Source of the DNA: URNF01 sp045638005
Lineage (GTDB): Bacteria > Bacillota > Clostridia > Oscillospirales > Acutalibacteraceae
DNA: 38,685 nt
Direction: 5' to 3'
NCBI GenBank assembly: GCA_045638005.1
Contig: JAZUAN010000030.1
Coordinates: 1 to 38,685 of the forward strand
Numbering within the stretch: the stretch's first letter is position 1; each line of letters begins with the position of its first letter. Below the pieces are notes generated by a model. The model was not told where the DNA came from. It did no database searches and saw only the letters and a list, made by a program, of their open reading frames with translations. Position numbers and translations under genes: made by a program. Shown one piece after another: positions 32,561 to 38,685 of this stretch.

Positions 32561-33721
32561 GTGGAAATTACGTATTTAGATAACAGTGCCACCACCGCCG
32601 TATGTACTGCGGCGGCGGAAAAGGCAGCATATATGATGACCGCTTGTTACGGCAACCCCTCCTCCCTGCACCGCCTCGGCTTTGAAGCAGAAAAGGAGCT
32701 CCACGCCGCAAAAGAAGCGGTTGCGGGTATGATAGGCGCCACGGCAGGGGAAATATATTTTACCTCCGGCGGTACCGAAGCCAACAATCTCGCCGTAATC
32801 GGCGCCGCTCGCGCTTTGGAAAGACGCGGCAAGCATATCGTCACCACCGCTTTAGAGCATTCTTCGGTAGCAGCTGCCTGCAATGAGTTAGAAAAGCAAG
32901 GCTTTTCAGTTACCAGACTGACCCCCGAGAAAGACGGTTCCATTACAGCCGATCAAATCGCAAACGCCTGCAAAGAGGACACCATTCTCGTTTCAGTGAT
33001 GCTGGTCAACAACGAGACCGGCGCGCGTTTTCCGCTGGAACAAGCGGTACCGCTCATCCGCAAGCGCGCTCCGCTCGCTTTTATTCATTGCGATGCAGTA
33101 CAAGCCGCGGGTAAAATACCGCTTTTTGCGACAAAATGGCAGTTGGATGCCATGACCGTTTCCGCACACAAGTTGCACGGTCCCAAGGGCTGCGGTGCCT
33201 TGTATTTAAAGCGCGGTGCGCGACTGCTCCCCCGTCAATTCGGCGGCAAACAACAGGACAGCATCCGTCCCGGTACCGAAGCAGCACCGCTGATTGCCGC
33301 TTTCGGCGCGGCGGCGAAAGCGTTACCGCCTTTAAATGAACAGCAAGCCTTGTTTGAACAGCTGCGGCAGCATTTATTAGAGCGTCTTAAAAGCATTCCG
33401 GATATCGTTTTACATCTTCCCAAAGACGGTGTGCCGTATATTATCCATCTGTCCGTATGCGGACTGCGCAGCGAGACAGTATTGCACTTTTTATCCGAAC
33501 AAAACATCTTTGTTTCCAGCGGTTCAGCATGCGCAAAAGGTGCTAAAAGCCCCGTCCTTACTGCCATGGGGCTGCCGCCCGCTGAGATCGACAGCGCAAT
33601 CCGCGTCAGCCTTTGTCATCATAACACCATACAAGATATCGACCGCTTTGCAGACGCATTGATGAAAGCTGTGCAAATGCTCGCTCGTAAAAATCGTAAC
33701 GGAAGGAGTGTACGTCAATGA
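32561..33721 (+). CDS. Cysteine desulfurase (NifS/IscS family)
   Basis: 386 residues, PLP-dependent. It starts MEITYLDNSATTAV, has the PLP lysine in VSAHKLHGPKGCGALYLK, the substrate-binding TSGGTEANNLA, and the active-site cysteine in SSGSACAKGAKSPVL. GTG is the start codon, eight bases after GAGG. Its neighbour thiI, two genes on, suggests that it is the sulfur donor for 4-thiouridine synthesis (the NifZ-ThiI pair of Bacillus), though a role in iron-sulfur assembly cannot be excluded. A sortase gene is inserted between the two. Confidence 0.93.
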   Translation: MEITYLDNSATTAVCTAAAEKAAYMMTACYGNPSSLHRLGFEAEKELHAAKEAVAGMIGATAGEIYFTSGGTEANNLAVIGAARALERRGKHIVTTALEHSSVAAACNELEKQGFSVTRLTPEKDGSITADQIANACKEDTILVSVMLVNNETGARFPLEQAVPLIRKRAPLAFIHCDAVQAAGKIPLFATKWQLDAMTVSAHKLHGPKGCGALYLKRGARLLPRQFGGKQQDSIRPGTEAAPLIAAFGAAAKALPPLNEQQALFEQLRQHLLERLKSIPDIVLHLPKDGVPYIIHLSVCGLRSETVLHFLSEQNIFVSSGSACAKGAKSPVLTAMGLPPAEIDSAIRVSLCHHNTIQDIDRFADALMKAVQMLARKNRNGRSVRQ

Positions 33722-35382
33722 AAAAAGATAATCAGCTACCGGAATTCGACACCGTCGAGCAGGATATCGTTTCTTTGCTTCAAAAGATCCAAAGTGCCAT
33801 ACCACAGTCTGATACTGACGGCGATATGGAGGATGACCTTTTCGGCGATTGGAAGATCGAAGGAAAAGACGGCTTGCCGGGCGCTCCCGCCACGCCGGAC
33901 AGCAAACTTGCAGATATGCCGTTAATCTTGTCGGTGGAAAATTTGAAAGCCAACTCAGATACGTATATTGAGGATAACCCGCAGGAAATCAATTACCTGC
34001 CTTCGGACATACAACTGATTTCAGCTGCCGCGCAAGAGGAAGTACCGCCGCGCAAACCCGGTTTTTTCAGAAAAGCGCTACGCGGTATTTTCCCTCACAA
34101 GGGCGATCCCAAAGGGGAAATCGCGCGCAAATGCATCTTTTTGGTCTCGTTGATTATTTTCATTACCTCACTGGGTTTTCTATGTTATTACATGGTTTTG
34201 GAGCCGCAGCAGGTGAACAGTCAAAACGAGCATTATGCCGATCTGTACAATGATACTGTCGGTAATGAGAATATAACTGTTGACAGCGAGAATACAACGA
34301 TCGAAGACCCGATCCAATATCCCGAAGGTATGCAAGCGTCTTTCAAACAGTTATATGCCATCAACGAGGATGTTGCGGGGTGGCTGTCCTATACGTCAAG
34401 CGATGCAGACACCTTCCTCAATATTAACCTGCCGGTTGTGCATTGCGATAACAACGACAAGTATTTAGATCATGGCTTTGACGGTACGAAAAGCCGCAGC
34501 GGCACCTTGTTCTTTGATGCTTCCAACACTTTTGAGCAGGGCACTGTCAACAAAGTCAATATCATCTATGGACATAACATGGCAAGCGGCACGATGCTTG
34601 CGCCTCTTAACAAATTGATCGGCAGCGTTTACCGTGTACGATCCGCTCCCGTCATTTCCTTGGACACGCTATATGACAGCCATAAATATCAAGTGTTTGC
34701 CGTGATCGTTTGTGACGAGGATGCTGCATCCGACAAACATTTCGGTTATCTGCGCACCTCTTTTGCGGATGATGCAGATTTCCTCTCGTACGTAGGTGAA
34801 CTGCGAGCACGCTCTTTGTTCGATTATCCCATAGAGATAGCCGCCGATGACGATCTGCTCATTCTGTCCACCTGCACCAATAAAAGTCAGGTGAAGATCC
34901 CCAACGGCAGACTCGCGGTCATCGCACGACGCATACAAGAGGGCGAGAACCCCTCCATAGACACCACACGAATCACAAAAAACGATGATGTCATCATGCC
35001 GTACGCTTGGTATACGGCACAAGATCTGACACCGCATGCTTTCTATACCGAAGCGGGATATGACAGCCCGCAAAACAGCACCACACAAGCTACCGATATG
35101 ACTACCACCATCGTCGGTGCCGGCGATGATACCACATCGTCGGATACCGATACCTCGGATACAACGCCAAGTAGTGATGGAGATACATCATCTACAGGTT
35201 TTGTCACGGATACTACCGCAAGCGGCAGCACCGATGAAACCGCCGCTGAAACAGACAGCGGGACAACCGCGAGCACACCCTCAACCGAAAACAGTGCTGT
35301 TACGGATATCACTGTGACCGAAAACACGACCGCGACCACCGCGGATACAACGAATACTGAACCGGAAGGAACCGAATTATGA
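33718..35382 (+). CDS. srtB: Class B sortase with cytosolic N-terminal region and Thr/Ser/Asp-rich C-terminal tail
   Basis: 554 residues. Cytosolic acidic region (1-137), one membrane helix (about 138-160), a linker, then a sortase B domain (about 205-430). Catalytic residues are intact: His286 in NIIYGHNMASG, Cys386 in LLILSTCTNKS, Arg398 in NGRLAVIARR. Class B features are VVHCDNNDKYLDHGFDG and LFFDASN. After a conserved VIMPYAWYT stretch comes a tail (about 450-554) rich in Thr, Ser, Asp and Ala, probably disordered or wall-spanning. Class B sortases attach proteins to peptidoglycan or pilins; no candidate substrate with an NPQTN/NPKTG-like motif is in the window. It overlaps the desulfurase and thiI by four bases each, so it is embedded in the sulfur-relay operon. 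Confidence 0.9.
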   Translation: MKKDNQLPEFDTVEQDIVSLLQKIQSAIPQSDTDGDMEDDLFGDWKIEGKDGLPGAPATPDSKLADMPLILSVENLKANSDTYIEDNPQEINYLPSDIQLISAAAQEEVPPRKPGFFRKALRGIFPHKGDPKGEIARKCIFLVSLIIFITSLGFLCYYMVLEPQQVNSQNEHYADLYNDTVGNENITVDSENTTIEDPIQYPEGMQASFKQLYAINEDVAGWLSYTSSDADTFLNINLPVVHCDNNDKYLDHGFDGTKSRSGTLFFDASNTFEQGTVNKVNIIYGHNMASGTMLAPLNKLIGSVYRVRSAPVISLDTLYDSHKYQVFAVIVCDEDAASDKHFGYLRTSFADDADFLSYVGELRARSLFDYPIEIAADDDLLILSTCTNKSQVKIPNGRLAVIARRIQEGENPSIDTTRITKNDDVIMPYAWYTAQDLTPHAFYTEAGYDSPQNSTTQATDMTTTIVGAGDDTTSSDTDTSDTTPSSDGDTSSTGFVTDTTASGSTDETAAETDSGTTASTPSTENSAVTDITVTENTTATTADTTNTEPEGTEL

Positions 35383-36563
35383 GCGACAAAAAAATGCAGG
35401 AAATCCTGCTGATCAAAAACGGAGAATTGGCACTCAAAGGTCTCAACAGAGGCACCTTTGAAGCCGTGTTGGTAAAAAACCTGCGGTACAGACTGCGCAA
35501 ACTGGGTAATTTCAATATCCGCAAAGCGCAATCCACCGTGTATATCGAACCGACAAGCGATGATGCTGATCTGGATGCCGCCGTGGATGCAGTTTCCAGA
35601 GTGTTCGGAATTGCAGGTTTCTCCCGCGCTTGTATGATTGAGAAAGACATTCAAGCTATCGGCGATGCCGCGGTGACATATCTGCAAAGCGAACTTTTGG
35701 CAGCCTCTACCTTTAAAGTGGAGTCTAAACGCGCTGATAAAACGTTCCCCATGACCTCACCCGAAATCAGCTGCGAGATCGGTGGCAGAATTTTGGAAAC
35801 TTTCCACCATTTGAAGGTAGACGTACACCAACCGGATATCACCGTTTACGTAGAAATACGCGATTTTGGTGCGTATGTGCACGCCCCGCAGCTGCCCGGC
35901 GCAGGTGGTATGCCGGTGGGAACCGGCGGCAGATGCGGCATCTTGATATCCGGTGGTATTGATTCCCCCGTTGCCGCATATATGATGGCAAAACGCGGTA
36001 TTGAGCTTACCGGCATCCACTTCGCCTCGCCGCCGTACACCAGCGAGCGTGCCGAACAAAAGGTTATTGATCTCATGCAGCAGGTATCGCTGTATGCAGG
36101 TCGCATGCCGCTGCACATCGTCCCCTTCACGCATATCCAAGAGGAGATACAGCGCAATTGTCCCGAGGAGTATTTCACACTCATTATGCGTCGGTTTATG
36201 ATGCGCATCGCATGCCGTATTGCAAAAGACAATAAATGCGGCGCACTGATCACCGGTGAAAGTGTGGGACAGGTGGCAAGCCAAACCATTCCGGCACTTG
36301 CTTGCACCGACGATGTAACCGATTTACCGGTATTCCGTCCGGTTATCGGCATGGATAAGGAAGAAATCGTACGCATCTCCCGCAAGATTGACACATTTGA
36401 TATTTCCATCCAACCTTTCGAGGATTGCTGCACCGTTTTCACCCCGCGGCATCCCTGCACCCGTCCGAAAATCGAGGCGGTTGCAAGAGCAGAAAGCGTT
36501 TTGGATATTGAAGCCCTCATTGAAGAAGCCTTGCAGGGCGTGCGCACGCTTCACATACAATAA
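35379..36563 (+). CDS. thiI: tRNA 4-thiouridine synthase ThiI
   Basis: 394 residues. N-terminal ferredoxin-like/THUMP domain (KNGELALKGLNRGTFE; EIRDFGAYVHAP), PP-loop ATPase motif ILISGGIDSPVAAYMM that adenylates uridine 8, then GALITGESVGQVASQT and a catalytic-cysteine region EDCCTVFTPRHPCTRP. There is no C-terminal rhodanese domain, the normal Firmicutes form. The sulfur comes from the cysteine desulfurase encoded first in this operon. The ATG overlaps the sortase stop by four bases with GGAAGGA upstream. Confidence 0.95.
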   Translation: MSDKKMQEILLIKNGELALKGLNRGTFEAVLVKNLRYRLRKLGNFNIRKAQSTVYIEPTSDDADLDAAVDAVSRVFGIAGFSRACMIEKDIQAIGDAAVTYLQSELLAASTFKVESKRADKTFPMTSPEISCEIGGRILETFHHLKVDVHQPDITVYVEIRDFGAYVHAPQLPGAGGMPVGTGGRCGILISGGIDSPVAAYMMAKRGIELTGIHFASPPYTSERAEQKVIDLMQQVSLYAGRMPLHIVPFTHIQEEIQRNCPEEYFTLIMRRFMMRIACRIAKDNKCGALITGESVGQVASQTIPALACTDDVTDLPVFRPVIGMDKEEIVRISRKIDTFDISIQPFEDCCTVFTPRHPCTRPKIEAVARAESVLDIEALIEEALQGVRTLHIQ

Positions 36564-36584
36564 TTGCTTAAAGGAGGAAACAGC

Positions 36585-38609
36585 ATGGCAGATTTGCATC
36601 CATCAATCGCAACCACAGCCGCAAGTGTGGTGGAACTGTTGCGTCAAAAAGAGTTACAGCTCGCTACCGCGGAATCCTGTACTGCCGGTCTGTTATCTGC
36701 TGCCATTACTGCTGTTCCCGGTGCATCGGACGTGTTTGGCTGCGGTGTTGCAGCCTATTCCGCACAGATCAAACACGAAATGTTGGGTGTCCCTCAAAAT
36801 ATATTAGAACAATACGGTACGGTCAGCAGCCGAACCGCCGCCGCCATGGCGGACGGTGTCCGCCGCATAAGCGGCGCTGCCATCGGTGTAGCCATCACCG
36901 GCGTAGCAGGTCCTGCTCCAAGCGAGGGTAAACCTGTCGGCACGGTGCATATCGCGCTTGCCAACGAGCAGCGGGTATGGTTGCAGGAATTAACCTCCCG
37001 CAGCGAATTTGTGGATCGCGAGACCGTTCGCAATATGGCGGTTGCTACAGCGCTTTCCATGATAGAAAAATACGCAGAAGCATACCCCGCAATGGTAGCC
37101 GGCAGCATCCCCCTCTCACCGCCGCAGATCAACGAAATTATTATCCCTGAACCGATGGTTGTACATGGGCGACGCCGCTTTCTCGCAACGATACTGCCTT
37201 GGAGAGGCGATTCTCTTAAAGAACGTTTGATAAAAAGCAGTTCTATCGTCCTGTCACTCGGTTTTCTGGTTGCCGCCGCTTTTGGCATCACGCAGTTGAT
37301 TAACAGGACGGAAAACCGCTCTTTATACAGCGATTTGCAGGACATGTATACCGACGAGCAAAACAACACCATCGACAGCGTTAACAACGACATGCTCCCG
37401 CGTTTCACTTCGTTACACCTGCAAAACGCCGATATCGGCGGTTGGATACGCATCGACGGTACCGGCATCGATTATCCGGTAATGAAAAATGCGGGCAGCG
37501 ATTATTACGCCAATCATAACTTTCACCAACAGGCTTCCGCATACGGCGTGCCGTTTTTTGACAGCCGCAACAGTCTTATATCTCCCCAAGAAAAAAACAA
37601 AGCGCTGATCATATACGGCAATAACACGGGCGATGAACAGATGTTTTCGAACCTTTTGGAATACCACGATGTTGATTTTTTCAAGGAGAACATGCTGGTG
37701 GAAATGAGCACCTTGTACCATTCCGATAAGTGGGTATTATTCGGTGTGATGGTGCTCGACCCCGAGGAAATCAATGCATTCGCATACGCTACGACCTCTT
37801 TTGAAAACGACGAAGCATTTTTACAGCATGTTGCGGATATACGCAGCCGTTCAATGGTGAATACCAATGTACAAGTAACTGCCGATGATCAGCTTTTGTT
37901 GCTGGTCACGCAGGCAGAAGAAAAGTACGGCTTTGATAACGCAACACTGGTAGTGGTCGGACGTCGTCTCAGAAACGGCGAGGCTTTTCCGGGTGCAAAT
38001 TCCGCTGAAATCACGCGTAACACCACCGTGCTAATGCCACGCGTTTGGGTGCGTATGAACCAAAATGTCACCACGACAACTACAAAAACACAATCCACTA
38101 TCAAAAATGAAAACACAACAACCAACACCGAACAATCAAACAATGCCACCAAAACGAATACTACCATTCAAACGGACCACACAACCGGAATATCAAAAGC
38201 AACTAAAACATCACACGTAACCAAAATGACGCACACCGATAAAACCTCCCGCACTGACAAAACAACATTCACAACCAATACCCCCTCTGTCAATGACGAT
38301 ACTGATGTAACTACCAGCATTCGTGACAACACGGATACTGTCAGTACAGTTGACACAAACGAAACGATCGACGCTACAACTACCACCGACCGCAATAATG
38401 CAGAGGAGACTTCATCAATCGTTACGACCCAAAGCAACAACCATGTAACCACTACGCAGGGGTTCACCGATAAAACCTCCTCTGCAGAGGAAATCATTAC
38501 ACCATCACAAAGCGTAGACAGCAAAAGCACCACCGTCGGCGACACGGATGCCACAAAAAACGATCAAGATACCACATCCACTACTACAACCGTTGATGCG
38601 GATGCGTAG
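36585..38609 (+). CDS. CinA-family (NMN amidohydrolase) domain fused to a catalytically dead class B sortase and a Thr-rich tail
   Basis: 674 residues in one frame. Residues about 10-165 are a CinA C-terminal/PncC domain (NMN deamidation, pyridine nucleotide recycling): ATAESCTAGLLSAAIT (Ser31), AAYSAQIKHEMLGVP (Tyr58, Lys63), AITGVAGPAPSEGKPVGTVHIA. After a basic linker and one membrane helix (about 218-240) comes a sortase B-like domain (about 270-490). All three catalytic positions are changed compared with the active paralogue two genes upstream: His to Asn346 (IIYGNNTGD), Cys to Gln443 (LLLLVTQAE), Arg to Thr454 (NATLVVVGRR). The tail (495-674) is mostly Thr, Asn, Asp, Ser and Lys. The juxtamembrane stretch LPWRGDSLKERL resembles FPHKGDPKGEIA of the active sortase, so the whole sortase unit looks duplicated. 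ATG at 36585 has AAAGGAGG seven bases upstream. The N-terminal domain should be cytosolic and the sortase fold outside. Confidence 0.85.
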   Translation: MADLHPSIATTAASVVELLRQKELQLATAESCTAGLLSAAITAVPGASDVFGCGVAAYSAQIKHEMLGVPQNILEQYGTVSSRTAAAMADGVRRISGAAIGVAITGVAGPAPSEGKPVGTVHIALANEQRVWLQELTSRSEFVDRETVRNMAVATALSMIEKYAEAYPAMVAGSIPLSPPQINEIIIPEPMVVHGRRRFLATILPWRGDSLKERLIKSSSIVLSLGFLVAAAFGITQLINRTENRSLYSDLQDMYTDEQNNTIDSVNNDMLPRFTSLHLQNADIGGWIRIDGTGIDYPVMKNAGSDYYANHNFHQQASAYGVPFFDSRNSLISPQEKNKALIIYGNNTGDEQMFSNLLEYHDVDFFKENMLVEMSTLYHSDKWVLFGVMVLDPEEINAFAYATTSFENDEAFLQHVADIRSRSMVNTNVQVTADDQLLLLVTQAEEKYGFDNATLVVVGRRLRNGEAFPGANSAEITRNTTVLMPRVWVRMNQNVTTTTTKTQSTIKNENTTTNTEQSNNATKTNTTIQTDHTTGISKATKTSHVTKMTHTDKTSRTDKTTFTTNTPSVNDDTDVTTSIRDNTDTVSTVDTNETIDATTTTDRNNAEETSSIVTTQSNNHVTTTQGFTDKTSSAEEIITPSQSVDSKSTTVGDTDATKNDQDTTSTTTTVDADA

Positions 38610-38638
38610 CGGAGATTGACGCCGTACAGTAACAAAAA

Positions 38639-38671
38639 GCCTCTCATCGCAAAAGCGATGAGAGGTTTTTT
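38639..38671 (+). terminator. Intrinsic terminator of the desulfurase-sortase operon
   Basis: CCTCTCATCGC and GCGATGAGAGG form a perfect 11-bp stem with an AAAA loop, followed by TTTTTT, 30 bases after the stop of the last gene. An A run on the upstream side would let it act in both directions. Confidence 0.93.
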
Positions 38672-38685
38672 AAATTAGCAAAACA

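Noticed and set aside
36585..37080. Full-length CinA with N-terminal MoaB-like domain (competence-damage protein)
   Set aside because: The MoCF-biosynthesis domain is absent. Only the C-terminal deamidase domain is present, so the full cinA name was not applied.
38067..38606. Thr-rich repeat region considered as a mobile or phase-variable repeat
   Set aside because: The DNA units are not regular tandem repeats; codons vary and no fixed period is seen. It reads as a low-complexity protein tail.

Overview
The window looks like a chromosome segment of a Gram-positive, anaerobic Firmicute of class Clostridia, most likely Oscillospirales/Ruminococcaceae. The grounds are strong AGGAGG-type ribosome binding sites with frequent TTG starts, Clostridia-type gene strings (rimP-nusA-rnpM-L7Ae-infB-rbfA; ecfA1-ecfA2-ecfT-truA; ruvCAB), a full Rnf complex, a DUF5711-like protein and a class B sortase. 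No rRNA, tRNA, CRISPR array or insertion sequence is visible. The density is high and nearly every base is accounted for. No gene-free stretch exceeds 300 bases.

Layout. (1) 18-146, minus: a 42-residue Gln/Asn-repeat micropeptide. (2) 308-8882, plus: a promoter, a leader hairpin and a translation/RNA-maturation operon (rimP, nusA, rnpM, L7Ae-like ylxQ, infB, rbfA, nrnA-like, truB). It ends in a riboflavin kinase/FAD synthetase fused to a HAD phosphatase, then a bidirectional terminator. (3) 18694-8883, minus: one promoter and 13 tightly packed genes. rnfCDGEAB is followed by a duplicated-domain lipoprotein, apbE, two extra FMN-binding membrane proteins, a NusG-II (EetA-like) protein, a Gx (EetB-like) membrane protein and a HAD phosphatase. 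This reads as an Rnf complex joined to a flavin-based extracytosolic electron-transfer module. (4) 19607-18694, minus: class II fructose-bisphosphate aldolase with its own promoter and terminator. (5) 32453-19731, minus: a 13-gene housekeeping operon (ruvC, ruvA, ruvB, glmM, a methyltransferase, ecfA1, ecfA2, ecfT, truA, DUF5711-like, cvpA, pgsA, clpE). (6) 32498-38671, plus: a complete four-gene operon with promoter and terminator. It holds a cysteine desulfurase, a class B sortase with a Thr/Ser/Asp tail, thiI, and a CinA deamidase fused to a membrane segment, a catalytically dead class B sortase domain and a Thr-rich tail.

How the genes fit together. The Rnf complex couples ferredoxin:NAD oxidoreduction to ion pumping. 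ApbE covalently attaches FMN to RnfG and RnfD, and probably to the two extra FMN-binding proteins, which could lead electrons outward. RibF (FAD synthesis) and the ECF energising module (flavin/vitamin transport) lie nearby and could supply the flavin. The cysteine desulfurase and ThiI form the sulfur relay for 4-thiouridine in tRNA. The two sortase-fold proteins interleaved with them are the least expected part of the window, and the CinA-pseudosortase fusion is the best candidate for something undescribed.
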